Part shown: one piece after another, positions 1 through 6,292 of the stretch | Position numbering within the stretch: position 1 is the stretch's first letter | Layout of the letters: each line of letters starts with the position of its first letter | NCBI GenBank assembly: GCA_025924845.1 | Contig: JAICHN010000202.1 | Coordinates: forward strand, 1-9,105 | Length of the DNA stretch: 9,105 nt | Direction: 5' to 3' | From: Chloroflexota bacterium | GTDB lineage: Bacteria > Chloroflexota > UBA5177 > JANWHV01 | The notes under the pieces: model-generated | The model's database searches: none | Told to the model about the DNA's origin: nothing | The model's input: only the letters and a program-made list of their open reading frames with translations | Position numbers and translations under genes: made by a program

Positions 1-3
1 CTC

Positions 4-48
4 GTTCGGGTTGCCAAGGGCACCCACGAGGGGTGCCCCTACGGAACC
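4..48. repeat. Partial copy of a dispersed inverted-repeat element, cut by the window edge
   Basis: This stretch matches 5637-5684 in the same orientation, with four mismatches and one 3-base gap. Positions 4-18 match the loop of the complete copy, 18-42 match its right arm (two mismatches in 25), and 43-48 match the flank. The left arm would lie before position 1 and cannot be seen. The right arm carries the core GGGGTGCCCCTACGG. A small non-coding inverted-repeat element (REP- or MITE-like) is the best reading. No transposase or target-site duplication is visible, so its mobility is unknown. Confidence 0.7.
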
Positions 49-258
49 TAATGGAACCGCCAGGATATTTAGGCCAAGCTGTACTAGGCTCGTCGCTGGT
101 TGATCCGCCGCATTGATGGTTAACCAGCTGTAGCCCATGGGCGTGGGCACATCCTAGGCAGGGAAGGTTGTGTCACCCGGGACGAGGGGAGGCGGTTACT
201 ATCGCATATGCTAGGATTAGCGGGTACGTAGTCCTCCTGGCCCAGGCATGGAGAATCG

Positions 259-1656
259 GTGAAGCAGCCGGCGACGAGGGTGGTTCGAGCTACCCGACAA
301 GCATCGACCACCCGCGTGGTGCGGGTCACCCGCCACGCGGAAAAAGCACCGCACCGACGGAGTAGGCTGCGCGGACTCCGACCTTTACTTATCTTGCTTA
401 TCGTCGGCCTGACGGTCTGGTGGGTCGTCCATCAACTGAGCGGTTCCGGCGGCGCGGCGGCTACCGATGCGCTGCGCCGTGTGCTTGGGGTGGCAACCTC
501 CGCCCCTAACGGCACAAGCGCCCCCGGGCCTCCCACCGCGATCCTTGGCGGCGGAGCCGGCGCGGCCGGGTCCAGTACGCCGTCCAGTCTGAGCGTGGCT
601 ACGGCCTCGCGAACCCCAGCGGCTGTCGCGACCAAGCGCCCGAGCACCACGGCCACACCTAGGCCGCGGGCTACAGTGAAGCCGGCAAGCCCGTTGCTTA
701 CTCCGGCTCTGAAGGCGCTGCCGGCCACGCAACTCCTGCAAAACGACTATCAGGTGTTCGAGACGTGGAATAACTGCGGGCCGGCATCGTTGTCCATGGC
801 CCTGTCTTACTTTGGGATAAACGAGAGCCAGGCGGTACTGGGTAATGCCTTGCGGCCCTACCAGAATTCGGTGGGTGACAACGACGACAAGGATGTCACA
901 ATGGAGGAACTTGCCGCCGAGGCGCGGAAATTCGGCTTGCTCGCCTACTACAGACCGAACGGCAACATCCACCTCTTGAAACAGTTCGTCGCCCTTGGCG
1001 TACCGGTCATTGCCGAGACTGTGATGACCATGGATGACGATATCGGCCATTATCGCGTGGTCAAAGGCTACAATGACGCGGCCGGCACGATCACCCAGGA
1101 TGATTCCATACAGGGCCACAACGTTCAGTACTCGTTTGCCGACTTTGACTATATGTGGAAGAAATACAACTACGAGTATCTTGTGCTGGTACCAAAAGAT
1201 AAGCAGCGGCAGGCCGAGGCGATTCTAGGGAAGAACCTCAATCCCAGGGCGGCGTGGCAAGCAACGGCGGCCATGGATCGGGCCATGCTGGTCCGCAACC
1301 CGTCCGACGTGGACAGCGGATTTAACCTGTCGGTCGCGCTCTACTACCTGGGTAAATACCGGCAGTCGGTACGGCAGTTCGAGGCGGTGCAAAGCCGGCT
1401 GCCGTTCAGAACGCTGTGGTATCAGATCGAACCCATCGAGGCGTATTACGCGCTGGGCGACTACCAGACCGTCATTGCGCTGTCCGATCAGGTCTTGAAC
1501 AGCGGCGATCGCGCCTTCTCGCAACTCTACATTCTGCTGGGCGAGATCGACAAAAAGCAAGGGAATATCCCAGCGGCCAGGGCGGAGTTCCAGAATGCGG
1601 TGTACTATAACACGAACCTCAAGGCGGCACGTGACGCGCTGCAGTCGGTATCCTAA
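259..1656 (+). CDS. Membrane-anchored C39-like cysteine peptidase domain protein with TPR-like C-terminus
   Basis: The predicted protein has 465 aa. It has a strongly basic N-terminus (1-40), one hydrophobic segment at about 41-60 (LLILLIVGLTVWWVV) acting as a signal anchor, and a low-complexity Ala/Ser/Thr/Pro/Gly linker (about 61-150). A C39-like papain-fold domain follows at about 158-312, then a helical TPR-like region at about 328-462 (GKYRQSVRQFEAV, GDYQTVIALSDQV, GNIPAARAEFQNA). The candidate catalytic residues are Cys173 in NNCGPASLSMAL, His264 in GHYRVVKGY and Asp281/282 in ITQDDS. The layout implies a short cytoplasmic N-terminus and an extracellular catalytic part. The start is GTG at 259, with GGAG at 250-253; the in-phase sequence just upstream offers nothing better, and the ATG at 248 is in another frame and stops at once. 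Known C39 members cleave double-glycine leader peptides within ABC exporters, but no exporter or leader peptide is visible here, so the substrate is unknown. The fold assignment is good; the activity is inferred. Confidence 0.8.
   Translation: MKQPATRVVRATRQASTTRVVRVTRHAEKAPHRRSRLRGLRPLLILLIVGLTVWWVVHQLSGSGGAAATDALRRVLGVATSAPNGTSAPGPPTAILGGGAGAAGSSTPSSLSVATASRTPAAVATKRPSTTATPRPRATVKPASPLLTPALKALPATQLLQNDYQVFETWNNCGPASLSMALSYFGINESQAVLGNALRPYQNSVGDNDDKDVTMEELAAEARKFGLLAYYRPNGNIHLLKQFVALGVPVIAETVMTMDDDIGHYRVVKGYNDAAGTITQDDSIQGHNVQYSFADFDYMWKKYNYEYLVLVPKDKQRQAEAILGKNLNPRAAWQATAAMDRAMLVRNPSDVDSGFNLSVALYYLGKYRQSVRQFEAVQSRLPFRTLWYQIEPIEAYYALGDYQTVIALSDQVLNSGDRAFSQLYILLGEIDKKQGNIPAARAEFQNAVYYNTNLKAARDALQSVS
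274..336 (+). repeat. Degenerate in-gene duplication coding for TRVVRxTRx
   Basis: Codons 6-14 (274-300, TRVVRATRQ) and 18-26 (310-336, TRVVRVTRH) of the C39-like gene encode nearly the same nine residues with a 36-bp period. The DNA copies differ mainly at third codon positions. They form an Arg-rich cytoplasmic patch just before the membrane segment. Confidence 0.6.
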
Positions 1657-1685
1657 GAGCACTCTCAGTTCTTTTCCCGCTTTCA

Positions 1686-1922
1686 TTACTGATCGCGCAG
1701 CGCTCTCATCTCGGCGACAATGTCGGCCACGGTTTTTCCCGATCCGACCCGGCCGGCGCCCGCGAACGCTTGCACTGTCTTCTCACGGCGCGGGCGGATA
1801 CGCACGCCTTCGTCGGCGATTTCAAAGACCACGGTATCGCCCGCCGCCACGTGCAGGGCTTCGCGGATCGCGCGCGGAATCGTCACTTGTCCCTTACTGG
1901 TAATCTTTGCTTCGAGATACAT
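1686..1922 (-). CDS. AbrB/VapB-type antitoxin or transition-state regulator (SpoVT-AbrB fold), orphan
   Basis: A 78-aa protein with a swapped-hairpin AbrB DNA-binding domain at about 3-45: KITSKGQVTIPRAIREAL, then GDTVVFEIADEGVRIRP. This is the canonical signature of MazE/VapB/AbrB proteins. The C-terminal part (FAGAGRVGSGKTVADIVAEM) resembles the toxin-binding tail of VapB-like antitoxins. The ATG at 1922-1920 is preceded by a clear AAGGAG with 8-nt spacing. Such antitoxins normally lie immediately upstream of a PIN-domain VapC toxin. Here the next gene in that direction is convergent (it ends at 1656), so there is no partner. It probably binds DNA as a dimer, either autoregulating or serving as a solitary regulator. 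The fold is certain; the biological role is open. Confidence 0.85.
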   Translation of the reverse strand: MYLEAKITSKGQVTIPRAIREALHVAAGDTVVFEIADEGVRIRPRREKTVQAFAGAGRVGSGKTVADIVAEMRALRDQ

Positions 1923-1969
1923 CTCTTGCGCTCCTTCTTCCTCATTTGGCGGATGCCCCCGGAGTCAAC

Positions 1970-2650
1970 ATGGTAATACCTGGGATATCCCATAGTGCGG
2001 AAATCCGCTCATTTAGGCGCCTGTACCAGAATCGCGGGCTAGCGGCGGCGCAGGTAATCGCCATGCTGGTCAAGCCGGCGAAGGAGATTCGCGAGGCGCC
2101 CCAAAGCGGCGAGAAGCTGGGTCTGACCGAGGATGATCTTGCCTTGCCAAGCGGCTGCTGCGCAACTATGGCTACGCAACGCACCCTCAACTCGGGCATC
2201 CCACTCACGGCTGGGCAGCGGATCGACCTGGTATTCCAGCCCCTGATGCGACAGCAGCGCCGGTCCCAGGAGCAAGTGTTCCGGGAAGCGGTGGAGCAGG
2301 CAGGACTCCTGCCCGAGCCGGATCAGGAGAGGGCCATAGGCAGCTTGCTCGTCCTGGCGTATCATGTGCTTGGAGAGTCGGCGCTCAATACCATGATGGA
2401 GGAACTGCTGACGACGAATCTGTTAATCAAGGTACTGGGCGAGCATATCGAGAAGGGCTTCGAGCAGGGCGTCGTTCAAGCGCGGCAGGAAGATTTTCTC
2501 CACATCCTGCATCGCCGTTTCTCGACCGTTCCCGATCCGGTGGCCACCCAGATCCGGCAGGTAACCGATCCCGAACGGCTCTCTGCCTTACTTGACAGCG
2601 CGACGGACGCGCAATCTCTGGAACAATTCGCCCAAGCACTCGATCGTTAA
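1970..2650 (+). CDS. DUF4351-like domain protein, possible remnant of an Rpn-family nuclease/transposase-like protein
   Basis: The predicted protein has 226 aa. I chose the ATG at 1970 because GGAG lies at 1961-1964; the frame is open back to 1907, but that start would overlap the divergent antitoxin gene. The C-terminus (about 165-226: HILHRRFSTVPDPVATQI, DPERLSALLDSATDAQSLEQF) resembles DUF4351, the helical tail found on many Rpn/PD-(D/E)XK transposase-like proteins. A helical segment (SLLVLAYHVLGESALNTM) and a Glu/Gln-rich stretch (EHIEKGFEQGVVQARQ) precede it, as in those proteins. The N-terminal part shows no PD-(D/E)XK motif I can recognise. The gene is therefore either a shortened, catalytically dead derivative or a separate family. 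The reading frame itself is intact. The family assignment is from memory of the motif pattern only. Confidence 0.55.
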   Translation: MVIPGISHSAEIRSFRRLYQNRGLAAAQVIAMLVKPAKEIREAPQSGEKLGLTEDDLALPSGCCATMATQRTLNSGIPLTAGQRIDLVFQPLMRQQRRSQEQVFREAVEQAGLLPEPDQERAIGSLLVLAYHVLGESALNTMMEELLTTNLLIKVLGEHIEKGFEQGVVQARQEDFLHILHRRFSTVPDPVATQIRQVTDPERLSALLDSATDAQSLEQFAQALDR

Positions 2651-2670
2651 GTCTTACTTCTCAACGATCG
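2641..2670. terminator. Possible bidirectional terminator hairpin between convergent genes
   Basis: Perfect 8-bp inverted repeat: CGATCGTT at 2641-2648 and AACGATCG at 2663-2670, with a 14-base loop. It spans the stop codon of the DUF4351-like gene (2648-2650) and that of the convergent decarboxylase (2661-2663), which are only 10 bases apart. No U-run follows on either strand, so intrinsic termination is uncertain. Confidence 0.35.
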
Positions 2671-4031
2671 CGTCTCCTCGAGCTTTCCGACCGCGCCACC
2701 CTAACGATCGCCGCCAGGCTCCGCGCCACGTCCTCTTCGGTGGTGGCCCATGACGACACGCTGATCCGCATCGCCGCCTTTCCATGCCAGGTGGTACCTC
2801 CGCACCAGCAGGTACCCTCGTCCTGCACGGCGGCGATCACGCGCCGGGTGGTGTCGTCGTCACCAAAGTGGACCATCACCTGGTTGAGCACGACCTCGTT
2901 CAGGATCTCGTAGCCTGCCTCACGCAGGCCCGCCGCGAAGCGCTCGGCATGGCGGCAGCAGCGGTCGATCAGGTCCGCCAGTCCGTGGCGACCCAGGGAG
3001 CGGAGTGCCGCCCAGATCTCGATCCCCCGGCCGCGCCGTGACATCTCGGGTGTGTACCGCGCCGGTTCGCGTTCGCCGGACATCGGCAAGTAGGCGGCAC
3101 CCTGGCCGGACATCGCCCCTGCCAGCACCTCGTCGTCTTTTACAAAGGCCAGGCCGCTGTCGTAGGGCACGTTCAACCATTTGTGGGCGTCGGTGGCCCA
3201 GGAGTCCGCCTCGCCCAGCCCCGCCACAAGGTGGGCGCGGCGAGGGCTGGCCGCTGCCCAGATCCCGAACGCCCCATCAACGTGGACCCAGGCGCCCGCC
3301 GCGTGGGCGATGGGCACGATCGCGGAGGCCGGATCGAATGCGCCGGAATTGACATTGCCCGCTTGCAGGCAAAGAATGGTCGGGCCGGAAATCGCCTGCA
3401 CTGCCTCGGGCCGCATCCGCCCCTGATCGTCCACCGGTACCCTGATCACGCGGTCGCGGCCAAAACCGATCAGGCTGAGCGCTTTGAGGAGGCTGACATG
3501 TACCTCGTCGCCCACGATCACACTGATTTCCGGAGCACCGAAGAGGCCGCGCCCCTCGACATCCCAACCTTCGCGCTGCAGCAAGGCGTGGCGCGCGGCG
3601 GCAAGCGCGGTGAAGTTGGCCATGGTGGCGCCGGTGACCACGGCGCCCGCGCTGCCGGCCGGCAAGGCCAGCAGGTCGATCAGCCGGCGGAGCGCGATGG
3701 CTTCGAGGCGCGTGGCCGTGGCCGACTGAGTGGAAAAGGCCGCGTTTTGGTCCCAGGCGCCGGCCAGCCAGTTCGCGGCCAGCGCGGCGGGAAGGGTGCC
3801 CCCGGTCACGAAGCCGAAATAGCGCGGGCCGGCCGATGCCGTAGTGGCGGGCGAACCGATCTGGTCGAGCAGGGCGAGCACGGTTGACGCATCGGCCGGC
3901 TCGTCGGCCGCCTCGTGGTCCAGATCGGCCAACCGGTCCAGGGCTTCCCGAGTCGGGCGCACCGGGCGATCCGGCAAGCTTTCCAGATAGTCAGCCGCCC
4001 GATCGGCCGTCTCCCGCAATAAATCTCGCAC
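2661..4031 (-). CDS. Group II PLP-dependent decarboxylase (aromatic-L-amino-acid decarboxylase-like)
   Basis: A 456-aa fold-type I PLP enzyme of the pyridoxal-dependent decarboxylase family. Counting from GTG 4031, the PLP lysine is Lys284 in TDAHKWLNVPYDSGL. The Asp252 that contacts the pyridine nitrogen lies in WVHVDGAFG, the cofactor-stacking His178 in GDEVHVSL, and the family signature SRRGRGIEIWAALRSLGR lies near 331-348. The N-terminus LLRETADRAADYLESLPDRP is typical of the family. I prefer GTG 4031 because AAAGGA at 4041-4046 sits 9 nt upstream. The ATG at 4088 would add 19 residues encoded partly inside a palindrome. Relatives decarboxylate tryptophan, tyrosine, DOPA, glutamate or diaminobutyrate, or act as aldehyde synthases; the substrate cannot be read from the sequence. 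It follows the 8-oxoguanine deaminase gene by 81 bp with a strong hairpin between, so co-transcription is uncertain and no link to purine breakdown is evident. Confidence 0.88.
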   Translation of the reverse strand: MRDLLRETADRAADYLESLPDRPVRPTREALDRLADLDHEAADEPADASTVLALLDQIGSPATTASAGPRYFGFVTGGTLPAALAANWLAGAWDQNAAFSTQSATATRLEAIALRRLIDLLALPAGSAGAVVTGATMANFTALAAARHALLQREGWDVEGRGLFGAPEISVIVGDEVHVSLLKALSLIGFGRDRVIRVPVDDQGRMRPEAVQAISGPTILCLQAGNVNSGAFDPASAIVPIAHAAGAWVHVDGAFGIWAAASPRRAHLVAGLGEADSWATDAHKWLNVPYDSGLAFVKDDEVLAGAMSGQGAAYLPMSGEREPARYTPEMSRRGRGIEIWAALRSLGRHGLADLIDRCCRHAERFAAGLREAGYEILNEVVLNQVMVHFGDDDTTRRVIAAVQDEGTCWCGGTTWHGKAAMRISVSSWATTEEDVARSLAAIVRVARSESSRRRDR

Positions 4032-4065
4032 GCGAACTATTCCTTTCAAGATGGGGAGTTTGCCA

Positions 4066-4109
4066 TGGTTCTGAGTTGAGCGGCCCATGGGTCGCTCAAC
4101 TCAGAACCA
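4066..4109. promoter_or_regulatory. 44-bp nearly perfect palindrome between two minus-strand genes
   Basis: The arms TGGTTCTGAGTTGAGCG (4066-4082) and CGCTCAACTCAGAACCA (4093-4109) are exact reverse complements over 17 bp. The centre (4084-4091, CCCATGGG) is itself a palindrome, so 21 of 22 base pairs match; the one exception is 4083/4092. It begins 3 bases past the 8-oxoguanine deaminase stop codon and ends about 20 bases before the ribosome binding site of the decarboxylase. Possible roles are a transcript-end hairpin, an mRNA stabiliser, an operator or a cruciform. There is no U-run on either side, so it is not a textbook intrinsic terminator. Confidence 0.75.
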
Positions 4110-4112
4110 ATC

Positions 4113-5477
4113 TTACAGTGGTTCGCCGGGCGGCAGGGCGCGCGCTATGGTGTTGTGGCGGGCGATAAGGGCGGGGAGAGCCAGGTCGAGCCGGTAGCCG
4201 GGGCGGATGCGTACCTTGCCATGAATGACACTCAGGTCTACCGTGGCCGGTTGGCAGAAGACCAGCGCCGCCACGGGGTCGTGCACCGCGCCTCCCGCCA
4301 TGCCCAGGGTATCGGTACGGAAGCCCACGAAGTCCGCCGCCATGCCGGGGGCAAGCCTGCCGACGTCGTCGCGTCCCAACACCTCGGCCCCGCCCCGCGT
4401 GGCTAGACGGAGTACGTCATGAGCACTCAGCGCGCCTGGGTCGCCCCCTACCCGATGGAGCAGCATGGCTTGACGCGCCTCCGCCAGCAGATGCGAGCCG
4501 TCGTTGGAGGCCGAACCGTCCACTCCCAGTCCTACGCGCGCCCCAGCCGCCAGCATGGCGCGCAGCGGCATGATCCCCGAGCCCAGGCGCATGTTGGAGG
4601 TTGGACAATGAGCGATGCCGGTGCGCGTCACGCCCAGGCGCCTACATTCGTCCGCCGAGGCGTGGACGGTGTGTGCGTGCCACACATCACCGCCCATCCA
4701 GCCCAGATCCTCCATCAGTTCGATGGGGCGGCGCCCAAACTTTTCCAACGCGAAGCGTTCCTCATCCCGCGTCTCCGCCGCGTGAGTATGGGAATGGACC
4801 CCATATGACCGGGCCAGCGCGATAGTCTCGCGCATCAGATCGAGGCTGACCGAGAAGGGCGAGCAGGGAGCGAGGGCGACACGGGTCATAGCATGGGGCC
4901 CGGCATCGTGATAGGTTTCGATCAGCCGGCGCGAATCGCGGATAATCGCCGCTTCGTCCTCCACGACGCGGTCGGGCGGCAGGCCGCCCTTCGACTGACC
5001 GAGCGACATTGAGCCGCGCACGGCATGAAAGCGGAAGCCCAGATTCGCCGCGATCTCGATCTGGTCATCGAGCCGCGCCCCATTCGGCCAGATATAGGAG
5101 TGGTCGCTTGCCGTGGTGCAACCTGAAAGCATCAGTTCGGCGATAGCCGTGGCGGTGCTGACCCGAATCGCCTCCGGGGTGAGCTGGGACCATACCGGAT
5201 AGAGCGTGGTAAGCCAGTGGAACAGATCGGCGTTTTGGGCGCCGGGCATGGCGCGGGTAAGCGTCTGATAGAAATGGTGATGCGTATTGATCAGGCCGGG
5301 CAGGATGACCAGATTGCGTCCGTCGATCACCTGATCCGCCGTGTCGGGAAGGGCGGCCGTGGGGCCGACCTGGGTGATCACGTGATCGACGGCCAGCAGA
5401 GCGCCGTCAACCCATTGGTGGTCCGCGTCGTCCATGGTGGCCAACACATCGGCATGGCGTATGAGCAAAGTGGCCAT
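4113..5477 (-). CDS. 8-oxoguanine deaminase (amidohydrolase, TRZ/ATZ-like)
   Basis: A 454-aa cytoplasmic metal-dependent amidohydrolase. The expected reaction is hydrolytic deamination of 8-oxoguanine to urate and ammonia. From ATG 5477, the metal ligands are His66 and His68 in GLINTHHHFYQTLTRAMPGA, His232 in HSHTHAAET (with Glu235 of the HxHxxE pattern), His269 in VWHAHTVHAS and catalytic Asp320 in GLGVDGSASND. The segments TLYPVWSQLTPEAI, LSGCTTASDH, RGSMSLGQSKGGLPPD and CPTSNMRLGSG match the 8-oxoguanine deaminase/hydroxydechloroatrazine ethylaminohydrolase subgroup better than ordinary guanine deaminases. The ATG at 5477 has AAAGGAGGG upstream with about 13-nt spacing. The open frame reaches 5699, but that extension is translated from a repeat element. 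The gene is divergent from the urate operon, whose substrate it would make, and this supports the assignment. Related substrates such as isocytosine-like compounds or guanine cannot be excluded. Confidence 0.85.
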   Translation of the reverse strand: MATLLIRHADVLATMDDADHQWVDGALLAVDHVITQVGPTAALPDTADQVIDGRNLVILPGLINTHHHFYQTLTRAMPGAQNADLFHWLTTLYPVWSQLTPEAIRVSTATAIAELMLSGCTTASDHSYIWPNGARLDDQIEIAANLGFRFHAVRGSMSLGQSKGGLPPDRVVEDEAAIIRDSRRLIETYHDAGPHAMTRVALAPCSPFSVSLDLMRETIALARSYGVHSHTHAAETRDEERFALEKFGRRPIELMEDLGWMGGDVWHAHTVHASADECRRLGVTRTGIAHCPTSNMRLGSGIMPLRAMLAAGARVGLGVDGSASNDGSHLLAEARQAMLLHRVGGDPGALSAHDVLRLATRGGAEVLGRDDVGRLAPGMAADFVGFRTDTLGMAGGAVHDPVAALVFCQPATVDLSVIHGKVRIRPGYRLDLALPALIARHNTIARALPPGEPL

Positions 5478-5609
5478 GGACCCGCGCTTCCCTCCTTTAC
5501 GGGCAATACGCTTGGTGTTGTACCATGCCGACAGGAGGCGCGTCCTACTGCTCATAATTAGTCGATCATCGGGCTTGGCTCGTACACTTGGCATCGGTTT
5601 CTCCCGATT

Positions 5610-5678
5610 GTAGGGGCACCCCTTGTGGATGCCCTGGTTCGGGTCGCCAAGGAGGGCACCCACAAGGGGCGCCCCTAC
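5610..5678. repeat. Complete dispersed inverted-repeat element (REP/MITE-like)
   Basis: The left arm is 5610-5635 (GTAGGGGCACCCCTTGTGG...) and the right arm 5653-5678 (...CACAAGGGGCGCCCCTAC). They pair at 24 of 26 positions around a 17-base loop (GGTTCGGGTCGCCAAGG). A second, partial copy with loop, right arm and flank lies at 4-48. The element sits in the 275-bp divergent spacer between the 8-oxoguanine deaminase and uraD genes. It supplies false upstream start codons on both strands. There is no coding capacity of its own. It could affect transcript ends or expression of the divergent genes, but this is not shown. Confidence 0.82.
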
Positions 5679-5752
5679 GGGACCGCCAAGCCTGGCCAAG
5701 AAGCCGTCCGATGAAATGCCTGGGATTCGGCATGCCGGGAGGAGGGGTATTG

Positions 5753-6292
5753 ATGGGCGGACCGGTAACGCCGGCGGAACTGAGCAACGCGGATCAAGAT
5801 CGCTTTACGGCGGCGATCGGCTTTATCTTCGAGGGTTCGCCCCACTTTGCCGCTCGCGCCTGGCTGCTCCGTCCCTTCGCGAGCGTCGCGCAGTTATACG
5901 CGGCGCTGTGCGCCGTCGTGCGAGAGGCCCCGGAAGCAGAGAAGCTAGCGCTTCTCCGCGCCCATCCGGATCTGGCCGGGAAGGCGGCGATCGCCGGGGA
6001 TCTCACCGACCACTCGCGCCGCGAACAGTCGTCCGCCGCGCTCGACCGGCTCAGCCCCGAGCAATTCGCTGCCTTTACCCGGCTGAATACTGCCTATCGA
6101 GAGCGATTCGGCTTTCCTTTCATCATCTGTGTACGCGATCACACGCGCGAGAGTATCCTGGCCTCCTTTGAAACGCGGCTGGGCAACGGCGCCGAGGAGG
6201 AACGCGCCACCGCGTTGGCCGAGGTGTGCAAGATCGCCCGCTTGCGTCTGTTCGACGCCGTGCGGGAGTGTACGGAGGAGGGGTCGGCGTGA
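5753..6292 (+). CDS. uraD: 2-oxo-4-hydroxy-4-carboxy-5-ureidoimidazoline (OHCU) decarboxylase
   Basis: A 179-aa cytoplasmic enzyme that decarboxylates OHCU to S-allantoin, the third step from urate. The family hallmarks are His71 in LLRAHPDLAGK (the catalytic His), Glu91-Gln92 in the SRREQSSAALDRLS segment, and LNTAYRERFGFPFIICVRDH (111-130) followed by ESILASFETRLGN. The length fits the usual 165-180 aa. The start is ATG 5753, with GGAGG at 5741-5745 and 7-nt spacing. Upstream in-frame starts back to 5588 would encode repeat-derived peptide and are rejected. This is the first gene of the plus-strand operon, and its TGA overlaps the GTG of the urate oxidase gene. In Bacillus PucL the same two activities are fused in the same order. 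Confidence 0.93.
   Translation: MGGPVTPAELSNADQDRFTAAIGFIFEGSPHFAARAWLLRPFASVAQLYAALCAVVREAPEAEKLALLRAHPDLAGKAAIAGDLTDHSRREQSSAALDRLSPEQFAAFTRLNTAYRERFGFPFIICVRDHTRESILASFETRLGNGAEEERATALAEVCKIARLRLFDAVRECTEEGSA

Noticed and set aside
4..48. CRISPR or tandem array from the GGGGCACCC-type repeats
   Set aside because: Only two copies exist, about 5.6 kb apart, with no regular spacers and no cas genes.
120..365. Short open frames on both strands (120-329 minus, 168-365 plus)
   Set aside because: There is no family resemblance. They overlap the start of the C39-like gene, and their compositions look random.
385..1119. 244-codon open frame on the minus strand
   Set aside because: It is antisense to the C39-like gene, whose motifs and domain order are clear. 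The translated product is Arg/Gly-rich with no recognisable domain, as expected of a shadow frame in GC-rich DNA.
1657..1685. Terminator between the convergent C39-like and antitoxin genes
   Set aside because: The only complementary bases (AGAG and CTCT near 1656-1666) leave a 2-base loop, too small for a hairpin.
3183..3887. 234-codon open frame on the plus strand
   Set aside because: It is antisense to the PLP decarboxylase, which has all its active-site motifs. The product is low-complexity and matches nothing I know.
4066..4109. Calling the 44-bp palindrome an intrinsic terminator
   Set aside because: No run of T follows the stem in either direction, so it is listed as a regulatory or structural site of unknown role instead.
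5478..5699. 74-residue N-terminal extension of the 8-oxoguanine deaminase
   Set aside because: Its first part is translated from the inverted repeat, and none of it resembles the family N-terminus. The family-like start MATLLIRHADV at 5477 has a good ribosome binding site.
5478..5752. Promoter for the divergent operons
   Set aside because: I looked for -35/-10 pairs on both strands. Only weak AT-rich fragments such as TAATTAT near 5560 were found, without a convincing -35 at the right distance, so no promoter is annotated.
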